A stretch of DNA of 64,000 nucleotides from Banduia mediterranea. GTDB taxonomy: Bacteria; Pseudomonadota; Gammaproteobacteria; Nevskiales; Nevskiaceae. Under the pieces are notes generated by a model. That model did no database searches. It saw nothing but the letters and a program-made list of their open reading frames with translations, and was not told the DNA's origin. A program made the position numbers and the translations under genes. The stretch covers positions 1 to 64,000 of the forward strand of contig NZ_JAVRIC010000016.1 in the NCBI RefSeq assembly GCF_031846245.1, written 5' to 3'. Numbering within the stretch: the stretch's first letter is position 1; each line of letters begins with the position of its first letter. Positions 10,739 through 20,176 of this stretch are shown here, in pieces.

Positions 10739-10765
10739 CCCACTGGCCATTCAGAGGAACAAGTC

Positions 10766-10879
10766 ATGAAAGTCCGTGCTTCCGTCCGCAAGATGTGCCG
10801 GAACTGCAAAGTCATCCGTCGCAATGGTGCCATCCGTGTGATCTGCACGGATGCCCGTCACAAGCAGCGCCAGGGTTGA
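10766..10879 (+). CDS. rpmJ: 50S ribosomal protein L36
   Basis: A 37-codon gene starts at ATG 10766 with GAGGAAC 8-12 nt upstream. The product [19 protein letters not shown] continues to end KQRQG. Cys11, Cys14, Cys27 and His32 form the CxxC...C...H zinc site of the zinc-binding (C+) form of L36. It sits between secY and rpsM, the normal position. Confidence 0.95.
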   Translation: MKVRASVRKMCRNCKVIRRNGAIRVICTDARHKQRQG

Positions 10880-10896
10880 TCGGGTTTCGAGCAGGC

Positions 10897-10922
10897 TTGA
10901 TTTCTGCTCAGAATCCTATAAA
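10897..10922 (+). promoter_or_regulatory. Possible promoter of the alpha operon (rpsM onward)
   Basis: In the 90-bp gap between rpmJ and rpsM, TTGATT at 10897-10902 is followed by an A/T-rich TATAAACT at 10917-10924. Spacing to TATAAA is 14 nt and to TAAACT is 16 nt, so the match to sigma70 is imperfect. The location fits the start of the rpsM-rpsK-rpsD-rpoA-rplQ unit. This is an inference from sequence alone. Confidence 0.4.
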
Positions 10923-10969
10923 CTTCCGCGCCTTTTTCGCGTCGCCCAGTTTCAGGAGTAGATAAGCGC

Positions 10970-11329
10970 ATGGCCCGTATTGCTGGCGTCAATGTACCGG
11001 CGAATAAACACGCTGTGATCGCGATTCAGTCGATCTACGGCATCGGCTCGACTCGAGCCAGGAAGATTTGCGCCGCCGCGCAGGTCGACCCGGCCCAGCC
11101 GGTCAAGAATCTCACCGAGGCCGAGCTCGAACAGCTTCGCGCTCACATCGGGAAGTACACCGTCGAGGGCGATCTTCGCCGCGAGGTGTCGATGAACATC
11201 AAGCGCCTGGTCGATCTGGGTTGCTATCGCGGTCTGCGTCACCGTCGCGGTCTGCCGGTTCGTGGTCAGCGTACCCGTACCAATGCGCGGACCCGCAAGG
11301 GACCGCGTCGTCCGATCCGCGGCAAGTAA
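10970..11329 (+). CDS. rpsM: 30S ribosomal protein S13
   Basis: This 119-residue S13 has [14 protein letters not shown], the helix-two-turn-helix region ([13 protein letters not shown]) and the basic C-terminal [17 protein letters not shown] that contacts P-site tRNA. A CAGGAGTAGATAAGCGC leader gives a good AGGAG site. Confidence 0.97.
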   Translation: MARIAGVNVPANKHAVIAIQSIYGIGSTRARKICAAAQVDPAQPVKNLTEAELEQLRAHIGKYTVEGDLRREVSMNIKRLVDLGCYRGLRHRRGLPVRGQRTRTNARTRKGPRRPIRGK

Positions 11330-11353
11330 TCGAAATCGAGAAGCAGCAGCTCT

Positions 11354-11746
11354 ATGGCCACAACCCAGACCTCAACGAAGCGTAAGCGCGTCAAGAAGAA
11401 CATTTCCGACGCGGTTGCCCATATTCATGCGACGTTCAACAACACGATCGTGATGATCACCGACCGGCAGGGCAACACCCTGTCCTGGTCCACGGCCGGC
11501 GCCTGCGGGTTCAAGGGCTCGCGCAAGTCGACGCCGTTCGCTGCGCAGGTCGCGGCGGAGCGCGCCGCAACCGTGGCTGCCGAGCACGGTGTGAAGAACC
11601 TCGAAGTTCGCGTGAAGGGTCCTGGCCCCGGCCGTGAGTCCGCCGTGCGTTCGCTCAACTCCGCCGGTTTCAAGGTGACCAATATCACCGACGTGACCCC
11701 GATTCCGCATAACGGCTGTCGCGCGCCCAAGCGTCGTCGCGTCTAA
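11354..11746 (+). CDS. rpsK: 30S ribosomal protein S11
   Basis: This 130-residue S11 contains [32 protein letters not shown] and the C-terminal [20 protein letters not shown]. It forms part of the 30S platform near the E site. Confidence 0.97.
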   Translation: MATTQTSTKRKRVKKNISDAVAHIHATFNNTIVMITDRQGNTLSWSTAGACGFKGSRKSTPFAAQVAAERAATVAAEHGVKNLEVRVKGPGPGRESAVRSLNSAGFKVTNITDVTPIPHNGCRAPKRRRV

Positions 11747-11761
11747 GGTTGAGATACAAAA

Positions 11762-12382
11762 ATGGCTAAATACGTAGGACCCAAGTGCAAGCAGTCGCGC
11801 CGTGCCGGCATGGATCTGATGACCAAGGGGCGTGGCCGTTCGCTTGAGTCCAAGTGCAAGCTCGACTCGCCCCCGGGCCAGCATGGCGCGCGTCGCCAGC
11901 GTCTGTCCGACTATGCGCTGCAGCTGCGCGAGAAGCAGAAGCTCAAGCACATGTACGGTGTTCTGGAGCGTCAGTTCCGTAACTACTACGCCAAGGCATC
12001 ACAGAAGAAGGGCTCAACCGGCTTGTTGCTGTTGCAGCTGCTCGAAGCCCGGCTCGACAACGTTGTGTACCGCATGGGTTTTGGGGCCACGCGTTCGGAA
12101 TCGCGTCAGCTCGTGAACCACAAGGCCATCCTGGTCAACGGCAAGACGGTCAATATTCCGTCCTACCAGGTTCAGAGCGGCGACATCGTCGAAGTCCGTG
12201 AGAAGTCGCGCTCCCAGAACCGCATCGCGCAATCGCTGTCGATTGCCGCTCAGGTGGGATTCCCGGACTGGGTCGAGGTCGATGAGAAGGGCATGAAGGG
12301 AACATTCAAGTCGGTTCCAGATCGCGAGCAGTTCCTGCCCGACATCAATGAAAATCTGGTAGTCGAGCTCTACAGCAAGTAA
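11762..12382 (+). CDS. rpsD: 30S ribosomal protein S4
   Basis: This 206-residue S4 has the RNA-binding S4 domain ([20 protein letters not shown] followed by [20 protein letters not shown]) and the N-terminal [16 protein letters not shown]. It nucleates 30S assembly. In E. coli it also represses the alpha operon by binding upstream of rpsM. Confidence 0.97.
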   Translation: MAKYVGPKCKQSRRAGMDLMTKGRGRSLESKCKLDSPPGQHGARRQRLSDYALQLREKQKLKHMYGVLERQFRNYYAKASQKKGSTGLLLLQLLEARLDNVVYRMGFGATRSESRQLVNHKAILVNGKTVNIPSYQVQSGDIVEVREKSRSQNRIAQSLSIAAQVGFPDWVEVDEKGMKGTFKSVPDREQFLPDINENLVVELYSK

Positions 12383-12391
12383 TTGCTGACC

Positions 12392-12498
12392 GTCGGCCGT
12401 CACAAACGGCTGACGAGGTGGCGCCGCGGACTCGGAGCTTGTTGAGCCAGCGAGTCACAAGAAGGTATAGGCCGCCTCGAAACATTCTTCGAGGCGGC
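12392..12498 (+). promoter_or_regulatory. Two hairpins between rpsD and rpoA
   Basis: The 151-bp gap before rpoA holds two inverted repeats. The first pairs GTCGGCCGT (12392-12400) with ACGGCTGAC (12406-12414), with one mismatch and a 5-nt loop. The second is a perfect 11-bp stem, GCCGCCTCGAA (12471-12481) with TTCGAGGCGGC (12488-12498), and a 6-nt loop. Neither is followed by a T-run, so they are not simple terminators. They could be an attenuator, an RNA processing site or a translational control element for rpoA. Confidence 0.55.
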
Positions 12499-12533
12499 AA
12501 CACAAAGTTGAAGAATTGCGAGGTAATTGACCC

Positions 12534-13517
12534 ATGCAAGGGTTCGTCGCTGATTTGTTGAAACCGCGGAATATCGATGTCGAGATGCAGGGCAGCAATC
12601 GTGCGCTGGTCTCCCTGGAGCCCATGGAGCGCGGCTTCGGCCACACGCTGGGCAATGCCCTGCGCCGCATCCTGTTGTCGTCGATTCCGGGTGCCGCCAT
12701 TACCGAAGTTCAGATCGATGGCGTGGTGCACGAGTATTCGGCTGTCGAAGGCGTGCAGGAGGATGTCATCGACATCCTGCTCAATGTCAAGAACATTGCA
12801 CTGCGGATGCATTCGCGGGACGAGGCCACACTGAGCCTGTCGAAGTCCGGTGACGGTCCGATCACGGCTGGCGACATCGAGCTCGATCACGACGTCGAGA
12901 TCGTCAACCCGGACCTGGTCATTGCCAACCTCACGGGTGGCAAGCTCAACATGACGCTCAAGGTCACCCGCGGTCGTGGCTACCAGCCGGTGGTCAATCG
13001 CCTTGCTGCCGACGAGGATTCCATGTCTGTCGGCGTGCTGAAGCTGGATGCCAGCTACAGCCCGGTTCGTCGCGTCAGCTACAGCGTCGAGCGCGCCCGC
13101 GTCGAGCAGCGCACCGACCTCGACAAGCTGATTCTGGACGTTGACACCAACGGCGGTATCGATCCGTCGGAAGCGGTTCGTCTCGCTGCGCGCATTCTGC
13201 GCGATCAGCTGGCGGTGTTCATGGACCTCGAGGCCGAGGAAACCGCGAGCCCCGAGACCCGCAAGAAGGATATCAATCCGATCCTGTTCCGCCCGATCGA
13301 CGATCTTGAGCTGACCGTGCGCTCGGCGAACTGCCTCAAGGCCGAAAACGTCTACTACATCGGTGATCTGGTGCAGCGTTCGGAAACCGAGCTGATGAAG
13401 ACGCCGAATCTCGGCAAGAAGTCGCTGAACGAGATCAAGGAAGCGCTGCGCGCCCACGACCTCGACCTCGGCATGAAGCTGGAAAACTGGTCGCCGCCGA
13501 AAACGGCGACGGTCTGA
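12534..13517 (+). CDS. rpoA: DNA-directed RNA polymerase alpha subunit
   Basis: This 327-residue alpha subunit (E. coli 329) has the N-terminal assembly domain with [18 protein letters not shown]. The C-terminal domain has [20 protein letters not shown], which binds UP elements and activators, and a helix-hairpin-helix ([16 protein letters not shown]). It is the scaffold for beta and beta' assembly. Confidence 0.98.
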   Translation: MQGFVADLLKPRNIDVEMQGSNRALVSLEPMERGFGHTLGNALRRILLSSIPGAAITEVQIDGVVHEYSAVEGVQEDVIDILLNVKNIALRMHSRDEATLSLSKSGDGPITAGDIELDHDVEIVNPDLVIANLTGGKLNMTLKVTRGRGYQPVVNRLAADEDSMSVGVLKLDASYSPVRRVSYSVERARVEQRTDLDKLILDVDTNGGIDPSEAVRLAARILRDQLAVFMDLEAEETASPETRKKDINPILFRPIDDLELTVRSANCLKAENVYYIGDLVQRSETELMKTPNLGKKSLNEIKEALRAHDLDLGMKLENWSPPKTATV

Positions 13518-13550
13518 TCCAGCCAGATCTAGCTATCAAGGAATACCGCG

Positions 13551-13940
13551 ATGCGTCATCGTAACGCCGGCAAGCGAGTTGGGCACACCAGTGCTCATCA
13601 CAAGGCCAATCTGCAGAATCTGGCGAATGCCCTGTTCCGTCATGAGCTGATCCGCACCACGGTGCCGAGAGCCAAGGAACTGCGTCGTTTCGCCGAGCCG
13701 TTCATCACGCGTGCCAAGGAAGACAACCTGGCCAATCGTCGCCTGACGTTCAATCGTCTGCGTGATCGTGAAATGGTGACCAAGCTTTTCAACGAGCTTG
13801 GGCCTCGTTACGCGACCCGTCCGGGTGGTTACCTGCGGATCATGCGTTGCGGCTTCCGGCCCGGTGACAGTGCGCCGATGGCGTACATCGAACTCGTCGA
13901 TCGTCCGGCCGCGGATGCCACGGACGACGCGTCCGAATAA
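13551..13940 (+). CDS. rplQ: 50S ribosomal protein L17
   Basis: This 129-residue L17 starts [19 protein letters not shown], contains [19 protein letters not shown], and has [20 protein letters not shown] near the end. It closes the ribosomal block and is followed by a clear intrinsic terminator at 13966. Confidence 0.97.
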   Translation: MRHRNAGKRVGHTSAHHKANLQNLANALFRHELIRTTVPRAKELRRFAEPFITRAKEDNLANRRLTFNRLRDREMVTKLFNELGPRYATRPGGYLRIMRCGFRPGDSAPMAYIELVDRPAADATDDASE

Positions 13941-13965
13941 GGTCCGCCTGCCAGCCAAGCCTGAA

Positions 13966-13995
13966 AGCCCCCGCGTTGCGGGGGCTATTTCGTTT
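13966..13995 (+). terminator. Rho-independent terminator after rplQ
   Basis: A perfect 9-bp stem, AGCCCCCGC (13966-13974) pairing with GCGGGGGCT (13978-13986), has a GTT loop and is followed by ATTTCGTTT. It lies 26 bp after the rplQ stop and ends the alpha operon. Confidence 0.9.
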
Positions 13996-14075
13996 CGGAT
14001 ACCCGAAACTGCCGGATGGAGCCGGTCAGTCGTGATGACTCGGCGTCTCCGTCGGCTTGCGCTAAAGTAGCGCAC

Positions 14076-15110
14076 ATGCAGATCGCACCCCAGCAACTGG
14101 TCTCCCAACTACAACGCGGATTGCAGGCGCTCTACGTGGTGGCGGGCGAGGAGCCACTGCTGATTCAGGAGTCCTTGGACGCAATCCGTACGACCGCCCG
14201 GGCGCTCGGTTACGATGAGCGCGAAGTCCACGACGTGGACCGCGGTTTTGACTGGTCGCAGCTGTTGGAAGCGGTGTCTTCCGGCTCGCTGTTCTCGAGC
14301 AAGCGGATCGTTGAGTTGCGCCTGCCCGGCGGTTCGCCTGGCGACGAAGGCGGCAAGCTGTTGCGGCGCATCGCCGAATCACCCCCACCGGATGTATTGC
14401 TGTTGCTGAGTGCCGGCCCGCTCGACGCGCGTCAACGCAAGTCCACCTGGTACACGGCGCTCGAAAGCGCTGGCGCCGCCGTGTATTGCTGGGGCGTGCG
14501 GACTGAGCAGTTCGGTGCCTGGATCGAGCAGCGCCTGCGTCAGGCCGGTCTGAGTGCCGATGCGCAGACGCAGCGTCTGCTCGCGGAGCGCACCGAAGGC
14601 AATCTTCTGGCCTGCGCGCAGGATATCGAGAAGCTCAAGTTGCTGTGCCCCGACCGCCGCGTCAGCGTCGAAGCCTTGGGCCTGGCGGTGGCCGACAGCG
14701 CACGTTTCGACGCCTTCGATGTCTTCGACAAGATCCTCGTCGGCGATGCGGAAGGGTCGGTGCGCGGCCTGTCACGACTGCGAGACGAAGGCGTGGCGCT
14801 GCCGGAGATCATCGGTGCCTTTGCATACAACCTGCGCAGCTGGGCGCTGGCGGCCGAATACTACGCTGACAGCGGGAATGTTCAGAGTGCCTGCAACAGC
14901 GCAAAAATCTGGCGTAATCGCCAAGGGCCGATGAGCGCTGCATTGACGCGCGTGCGCCTGGGCGCCGTGCGTGGCTGGTTTGCGCAGCTGTCGCGTATCG
15001 ATCTTGGCTCGAAGACCGGCGCAGCAGAGGCGGCCTGGGACGAATTGCTGAGCTGGGCCCTGCTCGCCAGCGGCGCAGCTCCGGCGCGATTGCTGCCCCG
15101 CCGCTCCTGA
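14076..15110 (+). CDS. holA: DNA polymerase III subunit delta
   Basis: This 344-residue HolA (E. coli 343) has the N-terminal [20 protein letters not shown], the segment by which delta contacts and opens the beta clamp, and [17 protein letters not shown]. Delta is the wrench of the clamp loader. I chose the ATG at 14076 because it matches the family start; the frame is open for 60 bp upstream. It usually follows leuS-lptE, and neither is here. Confidence 0.93.
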   Translation: MQIAPQQLVSQLQRGLQALYVVAGEEPLLIQESLDAIRTTARALGYDEREVHDVDRGFDWSQLLEAVSSGSLFSSKRIVELRLPGGSPGDEGGKLLRRIAESPPPDVLLLLSAGPLDARQRKSTWYTALESAGAAVYCWGVRTEQFGAWIEQRLRQAGLSADAQTQRLLAERTEGNLLACAQDIEKLKLLCPDRRVSVEALGLAVADSARFDAFDVFDKILVGDAEGSVRGLSRLRDEGVALPEIIGAFAYNLRSWALAAEYYADSGNVQSACNSAKIWRNRQGPMSAALTRVRLGAVRGWFAQLSRIDLGSKTGAAEAAWDELLSWALLASGAAPARLLPRRS

Positions 15111-15249
15111 TTCGGCTCACGACTGCCCGACTCCGGCGGATTTCAATACACTTGACCGCGGTGCCACGACCGGCTCCGCTCATGGCTTCCTACGACAGAG
15201 TTTGCATACCTTGAAATCCGATGCACGCCGCAAGAGCGGCCCTTCACAG

Positions 15250-16488
15250 ATGATGATGGAGCGTGGTCAGTTGGCGCGCCTGGCCGCGCGGCGGCTGGCC
15301 GTGGCCGAGACTGGCCAGAAGAATGCCGCGCTGTTCGCCCTCAGCGACATCCTCATCGAGGACGCCAAGTCGCTGCTGGCCGCCAATGCGCGGGACCTGT
15401 CGAGTGGCCGGGAGCGCGGCCTTGATGCCGCCTTGATGGATCGCCTGGAGCTGACGCCGCAGCGCATCGAGGCCATGGTCAGTGGCGTGCGCGAGATTGC
15501 CGAATTGCCGGACCCGGTGGGCGAGGTCTTCGACATGAAGACCCGGCCGAGCGGCATCCAGGTTGGTCGCATGCGTGTGCCGCTGGGTGTGGTTGGCATC
15601 ATCTATGAATCGCGACCCAATGTGACGGCCGACGCCGCGGCGCTATGCCTGAAGTCCGGAAATGCGTGCATTTTGCGTGGCGGTTCCGAGGCCTTGAATT
15701 CCAATCAGGCGATCGCCCGCTGCATCGATCGCGCCCTGCGCAGCGTCGGTCTGCCGACGGACGCGGTGCAGGTGATCGACATCACCGACCGCGAGGTCGT
15801 CGGCGATCTGCTGAGCATGCCGCAGTACGTCGACGTGGTGATTCCGCGAGGCGGCAAGGGTCTGGTCGCATTCGTGTCGGACAATGCCCGTGTGCCCGTG
15901 ATCAAGCATCTGGACGGCATCTGCCACGTCTATATCGACGCGTCGGCGGATGTGGAAAAGGCGCTCGCGGTCGCGGTCAATGCCAAGACCCAACGTCTGG
16001 GCACCTGCAACACCATGGAAACTTTGCTTGTCGATCGGACACTGGCTGCGGCCATCCTGCCGGAGCTGGAGAGGATCTATATCGAGCACGGGATCGAACT
16101 GCGCGGTTGTGAGCAGACCCGGCGGATCATCGGCTCGGCGCGGCCGGCCACCGCCCAGGACTGGGATACCGAATATCTGGGACCGATACTGTCGATTCGG
16201 GTGGTCGAAGGCCTGGACGAGGCGATTGAGCATATCGACCGGCACAGCTCCAAGCATACCGATGCGATCGTCACCGAGAATCTGTCGCATGCGCGCCGTT
16301 TCGTGCGCGAGGTCGATTCGAGTTCGGTGATGGTCAATGCGTCCACGCGTTTCGCCGATGGTTACGAGTACGGCCTGGGCGCCGAAATCGGAATCAGCAC
16401 CGACAAGTTTCACGCGCGCGGTCCGGTGGGGCTCGACGGCCTGACCTCGGTCAAATGGATTGTGTTCGGCGACGGTCATGTTCGCTGA
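15250..16488 (+). CDS. proA: Glutamate-5-semialdehyde dehydrogenase (gamma-glutamyl phosphate reductase)
   Basis: ProA reduces gamma-glutamyl phosphate to glutamate semialdehyde with NADPH in proline synthesis. The conserved [29 protein letters not shown], and the catalytic-cysteine motif [14 protein letters not shown] are all present. Starting at the first of three consecutive ATGs (15250) gives 412 residues (E. coli 417). A TTG at 15202 would add 16 residues. No proB lies nearby. Confidence 0.93.
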   Translation: MMMERGQLARLAARRLAVAETGQKNAALFALSDILIEDAKSLLAANARDLSSGRERGLDAALMDRLELTPQRIEAMVSGVREIAELPDPVGEVFDMKTRPSGIQVGRMRVPLGVVGIIYESRPNVTADAAALCLKSGNACILRGGSEALNSNQAIARCIDRALRSVGLPTDAVQVIDITDREVVGDLLSMPQYVDVVIPRGGKGLVAFVSDNARVPVIKHLDGICHVYIDASADVEKALAVAVNAKTQRLGTCNTMETLLVDRTLAAAILPELERIYIEHGIELRGCEQTRRIIGSARPATAQDWDTEYLGPILSIRVVEGLDEAIEHIDRHSSKHTDAIVTENLSHARRFVREVDSSSVMVNASTRFADGYEYGLGAEIGISTDKFHARGPVGLDGLTSVKWIVFGDGHVR

Positions 16489-16517
16489 ACGGCTTCGAAT
16501 CCGGCCGTTGCCGACGC

Positions 16518-17201
16518 GTGCCGGGGCCTGAACTGAAAGCGCCGATTGGCATTTTCGGCGGTACCTTTGCGCCGATCCACAACGGTCACCTGCGGCTGGC
16601 GATCGAACTTCGCGAACAGCTGGGACTTGAACGTGTCCTCGTGCTGCCGGCCGGATCGCCGCCGCATCGGGCTGCGCCGTCGGTGCCGACGGCGCGCCGT
16701 GTCGAATGGACGCGGCTTGCGGTTTGCAGCGAGCCGGGTCTGGAGATCGATACCCGCGAAACCGCTCGCGGAGGGCCATCGTATTCCTATGACAGCGTTG
16801 CGGCCCTGCGCAGGGAGCTGGGCGCGGACCGTCCCTTGTGTCTGCTGCTCGGCGACGATGCCGCCAACCAGTTCCATACCTGGCATCGCTGGCGCGAGAT
16901 GCTGGATCTGGCGCATCTGATTTTTGTGGAGCGCCCCTACGAGCCGCCGTCACCGTCGCCGGATCTCGTCGCCCTGCTGCGCGGACGCAGGGTCAGTGAC
17001 GCGAAAGCGCTGGCGCAGGCTGCACATGGATGCTGGATGGCCTGTAGCATTCCGCCATTGGCGATTTCCTCGACACGCATCCGACGCTTGCTGGCCGCGG
17101 GCCGTTCGATTCGCGGACTGGTGCCGGACGCCGTGGCGGACTCCCTCAGCGTGGCCGATATCGATGCGCTGAGCCGGGATGAAGACCCGGCCTATGATTG
17201 A
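16518..17201 (+). CDS. nadD: Nicotinate-nucleotide adenylyltransferase
   Basis: NadD makes deamido-NAD from nicotinate mononucleotide and ATP. The nucleotidyltransferase signature GIFGGTFAPIHNGHLRLA lies near the N-terminus and ISSTRIR near the C-terminus. The frame is open back into proA. The GTG at 16518, giving 227 residues, is the best start that does not overlap proA. The proA-nadD-rsfS-rlmH order is conserved in gammaproteobacteria. Confidence 0.92.
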   Translation: MPGPELKAPIGIFGGTFAPIHNGHLRLAIELREQLGLERVLVLPAGSPPHRAAPSVPTARRVEWTRLAVCSEPGLEIDTRETARGGPSYSYDSVAALRRELGADRPLCLLLGDDAANQFHTWHRWREMLDLAHLIFVERPYEPPSPSPDLVALLRGRRVSDAKALAQAAHGCWMACSIPPLAISSTRIRRLLAAGRSIRGLVPDAVADSLSVADIDALSRDEDPAYD

Positions 17202-17329
17202 GTGCCGCCCATGAGTCGCCGGTTGGACATTTTTTTTCGTTGCGCGCAGGCTTGCAATCGTAGTGGCGCATTCCCGTCCGTTCCGGATTTACTGGCCCCG
17301 AGCCGCTGCCCAAGGAGTCCCGCGACCGC

Positions 17330-17683
17330 ATGAACCAAGCCGAACTCGCCGCCGAAGTCGTTTCCGCGCTGGAAGACGTCAAGGGCCAGGACATCCGATT
17401 GCTGGACGTCCATGAGCTGACGACCATTACCGACTCGATGGTGTTTTGTACAGGCACCTCCTCGCGACATGTCAAGTCTCTGGCTGACAGCGTGATCGAC
17501 CGGGTCAAGCAGTTGGGCCGCAGGCCGGCCGGTGTGGAAGGTGCGGAGACTGCCGAATGGGTGCTGGTGGATCTTGGTGATATCGTGGTTCACGTGATGC
17601 AGGCGCAAACGCGCGCGCACTATCAGCTTGAAAAGCTCTGGGACCTTCAGGACGCACCGCGCGAGTCCGCCCGCCCGGGCTGA
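17330..17683 (+). CDS. rsfS: Ribosomal silencing factor RsfS
   Basis: This 117-residue RsfS/Iojap family protein has LEDVKGQDIRLLDVHELTTITD, the GTSSRHVKSLAD segment, and DLGDIVVHVM near the end. RsfS binds L14 and blocks subunit joining under starvation. It lies 128 bp after nadD and 18 bp before rlmH. Confidence 0.95.
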   Translation: MNQAELAAEVVSALEDVKGQDIRLLDVHELTTITDSMVFCTGTSSRHVKSLADSVIDRVKQLGRRPAGVEGAETAEWVLVDLGDIVVHVMQAQTRAHYQLEKLWDLQDAPRESARPG

Positions 17684-17701
17684 GTCGCTGCCGTTCATCG
17701 A

Positions 17702-18172
17702 ATGAAAATCCGTCTGATCGCGGTCGGCACCCGTATGCCGGCCTGGGTCGAGACGGCCTATGCCGACTACGCCAGCCGCCTGCCGCGCGAACTGCGTCTG
17801 GAGCTGACGCAGATTGCGGTCGCCACGCGCCGCAAGAACTCCGATATCGCACGGCTCAAGCAGCAGGAAGGCGAGCGCATGCTCAAGGCCGTTTCCGAGC
17901 GTGATCGCGTGATCGCGCTCGATGAGCGCGGACAGGCCTGGAGCAGCGAAGAACTGGCGCAGCGCCTCGCGCGCTGGCAGCAGGACGGCCTCGACGTCGA
18001 TCTGCTGGTCGGTGGGCCGGACGGACTTGCCGACGGCTGCCTGCAGCGCGCCGAATCGCGTTGGTCGCTATCGCCGCTGACCCTGCCGCATGCCTTGGTC
18101 CGGGTGCTGCTCGCCGAGCAGCTTTATCGCGCCTGGAGCCTGCTCGCGAATCATCCCTACCATCGCGCCTGA
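17702..18172 (+). CDS. rlmH: 23S rRNA pseudouridine-1915 N3-methyltransferase
   Basis: This 156-residue RlmH (SPOUT fold) has an N-terminal MKIRLIAVGTRMPAWV, the cofactor-binding LLVGGPDGLADGC, and a C-terminal LLAEQLYRAWSLLANHPYHR that matches the family (normally ending PYHR plus one or two residues). It methylates pseudouridine 1915 of helix 69. The gene directly follows rsfS. Confidence 0.96.
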   Translation: MKIRLIAVGTRMPAWVETAYADYASRLPRELRLELTQIAVATRRKNSDIARLKQQEGERMLKAVSERDRVIALDERGQAWSSEELAQRLARWQQDGLDVDLLVGGPDGLADGCLQRAESRWSLSPLTLPHALVRVLLAEQLYRAWSLLANHPYHRA

Positions 18173-18196
18173 GCCCGAACCGGGCGCAATCAGGCG
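18166..18196. terminator. Inverted repeat between convergent rlmH and msrC
   Basis: An outer pair CGCCTGA (18166-18172) / TCAGGCG (18190-18196) encloses an inner pair GCCCG (18173-18177) / CGGGC (18181-18185). It spans both stop codons of two convergent genes. There is no T-run, so termination by this hairpin alone is uncertain. Confidence 0.45.
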
Positions 18197-18687
18197 GGCT
18201 TGGCGCAGGCGGCGATCCAGATTGCGGCAATGCGTTCCAGGCCCAGGCGGTCGGCTTCGTCGAAGCGATGGGCCAATGGACTGTCCAAATCCAGCACACC
18301 GAGCAGTCGCTCGCCATCCAGCAAGGGAATCACGATTTCGGAATTCGAGGCCGCATCGCAGGCGATGTGTCCCGGAAAGGCGTGCACGTCTGCCACCACC
18401 TGAGTCTGACAATGGCTCGCCGCCGTACCACAGACTCCACGCCCGAGCTGTATGCGAATGCAGGCCGGTTTGCCCTGGAAGGGTCCGAGCACGAGCTCGC
18501 GGCCATCAAAGAAATAGAATCCCGCCCAGTTGAGATCCGTCATGCCGTTGAACAGCAATGCCGACAGATTGGCGGCATTGGCGATCAGGTTTTGCTCACC
18601 GTCGAACAGGGCCTGCGCCTGTTGCGCAAGCAGCTCATAGCTCTCGGCCTTGTCCGCGCCACGGGCGGGCTTCGATGTTTCAAACAT
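18190..18687 (-). CDS. msrC: Free methionine-(R)-sulfoxide reductase (GAF-fold)
   Basis: This 165-residue GAF-domain enzyme reduces free L-methionine-(R)-sulfoxide using thioredoxin. It shows NWAGFYFFDGRELVLGPFQG and three cysteines in the family positions: ACIRI, GVCGTAA and HIACDAASNSEIVIPL (about residues 76, 86 and 110). The ATG at 18687 has a GGAG site 6 nt upstream. A TTG 30 bp further out is less likely. Confidence 0.9.
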   Translation of the reverse strand: MFETSKPARGADKAESYELLAQQAQALFDGEQNLIANAANLSALLFNGMTDLNWAGFYFFDGRELVLGPFQGKPACIRIQLGRGVCGTAASHCQTQVVADVHAFPGHIACDAASNSEIVIPLLDGERLLGVLDLDSPLAHRFDEADRLGLERIAAIWIAACAKPA

Positions 18688-18730
18688 GGGCGCTCCGGCT
18701 GTTATCGATTGGGGCAATCGGACCCAAAAG

Positions 18731-18762
18731 AAAAGGCGATCGCTGGGGGGCGACCGCCTTTT
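18731..18762. terminator. Bidirectional-looking terminator upstream of msrC
   Basis: AAAAGGCGATCGC (18731-18743) pairs with GCGACCGCCTTTT (18750-18762), a 13-bp stem with one mismatch and a G-rich loop. Read on the minus strand it ends TTTTCTTTT, so it most likely terminates the unknown minus-strand gene at 18929-19882. The 174 bp around it include an 8-G run near 18775 and hold no gene that I can support. Confidence 0.65.
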
Positions 18763-18928
18763 ACATGCCGCTCAGGGGGGGGAGGGGAAGAGCGGCGTGC
18801 CTGAATCCGCAGGGGAGAGGATCCGGCGAACAGAAGTATGAGCTGTCATGAAAGCGAAAAATAGCGGAAAGATTTGAGATCGAACATCAAATCACTTGAA
18901 GGTATTTTCGTGGCGCTTGCGTCCGGAT

Positions 18929-19882
18929 TCAATGCGGCGCATGGCCACGTGGTAGCAGCAGGCTGTGGTTATAGCGGGCCACCTGAGCCAGTGCGGGCAG
19001 ATGGAAACCGGCAGTTCCGGATGCCAGCGGTGTGGTCGCGGCCGCGGTAATGAGGCCGGCATAGCGCATTGCGTCGTCGGCGAAATCCCCAAGCGCATGG
19101 GCATTTTCGCGCCGCAGCCGATCGATTGCATCGACCAGCGCCAACATACGAGTCACGGCGTCGTCGCGCTGGCGATCGTCGCCGCTCAGCTCGTGGCGGA
19201 TCGAGGTGGCTGCGGCGTCGATCGGATGACGATCGTCCGTGATGATCGCGGTCAGGCGGCCGTCGCGGCTCAGCGCGGCAACCGGCATGTCATCCGCCTG
19301 ACGCTTGGAGACGTCCTCGACCATGCGCAGGAAATGATCATGAAATTTGTCCGGACGGATCACACAAGCCGGTGGCCGGGAGGCGGCGTCGGTGGTGCTC
19401 AGCAGCTGGGCGGCGGCATCGATGTGATTGATCAGGGCGCGCAGCGTCACCAGGCCACGCGCGCTGGCGGTCTCGTCCCCGTTGCCGAGCCCGGCGTAGA
19501 GTTCGTGGATCGAATCGGCCAGGCGGATTTCGGGGCGCTCGCCATCGTGTTCGGCCTCGGCCACGTAGGTTGACAGCCGGTCGGCGTGGCGAAACAGTGC
19601 CGCCGTGGTCTCGATCAACTCGGGATAGACCGTGATCAATACGTCGATCGCCTCGATCGGACTCGGCTCGTCGAGCAGACGTCGATAGGCATTGCAGGCC
19701 GCCCGTGTCAACAGCACCAGGATCGCACCGCGCAGGCCGCCGTCGCGAGCCGCTTTGACAATCAGGCCGCGTGCGTCTGCGCTCGGCATCTCGCCGTCGC
19801 TGAGTACGCCGTCGAGATCGGCCAGAAGCTGTGAAATCAACTGGCCGGAAAATTCGGCTGGGCTCGGAGTATCGTCCACCAT
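18929..19882 (-). CDS. Protein of unknown function, 317 residues
   Basis: The minus-strand frame is open for 317 codons with composition like its neighbours, and it is bounded by a terminator downstream. I do not recognise a family. The protein is soluble and mostly helical in look, rich in Ala, Asp and Arg. It has no signal peptide, membrane segment or metal motif. A segment around residues 170-225 (CVIRPDKFHDHFLRMVEDVS, then AALSRDGRLTAIITDDRHPI) looks globular. It might be co-transcribed with the small gene at 19929-20117. Confidence 0.6.
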   Translation of the reverse strand: MVDDTPSPAEFSGQLISQLLADLDGVLSDGEMPSADARGLIVKAARDGGLRGAILVLLTRAACNAYRRLLDEPSPIEAIDVLITVYPELIETTAALFRHADRLSTYVAEAEHDGERPEIRLADSIHELYAGLGNGDETASARGLVTLRALINHIDAAAQLLSTTDAASRPPACVIRPDKFHDHFLRMVEDVSKRQADDMPVAALSRDGRLTAIITDDRHPIDAAATSIRHELSGDDRQRDDAVTRMLALVDAIDRLRRENAHALGDFADDAMRYAGLITAAATTPLASGTAGFHLPALAQVARYNHSLLLPRGHAPH

Positions 19883-19928
19883 GCGGCTCAGGCTGGGAAT
19901 CGGAGCGCGAGTTTACGCCAACAGCTGG

Positions 19929-20117
19929 CTAAGGCCTGTCCGGAATGAATTGAGCAAGGAATTCCTGGGCATCGATGCGCAGCAGGGTTTCGGCGCTCAG
20001 CGAGCAGGCGTCCGCATCGTAGCTGATGGCCTGGACCACCCAAAGTCCAAGCGCCCCGTCCCAGTGCAGATCACAACTGTGTTCCGCGGCCAGGCTCATG
20101 GCGTCTGCGACTTGCAT
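19929..20117 (-). CDS. Small hypothetical protein, 62 residues
   Basis: This 62-codon frame starts ATG at 20117 and lies 46 bp upstream of the 317-residue gene on the same strand, divergent from dusB. The product contains SCDLHWDGALGLWVVQAISY and an acidic C-terminal half. I do not recognise it. Its short length leaves real doubt that it is a gene. Confidence 0.35.
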   Translation of the reverse strand: MQVADAMSLAAEHSCDLHWDGALGLWVVQAISYDADACSLSAETLLRIDAQEFLAQFIPDRP

Positions 20118-20176
20118 GGACCTAGCTTACGACGAGGCTGGCGTCCTTGCCACACAGTCCGCAAAATGCGCGTCCC

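Noticed and set aside
7691-10750. 1019-codon open frame on the minus strand
   Set aside because: It is antisense to rplR through secY, all of which are certain genes. The long frame results from high third-position GC. The translated product is rich in His, Arg and Gln with no domain.
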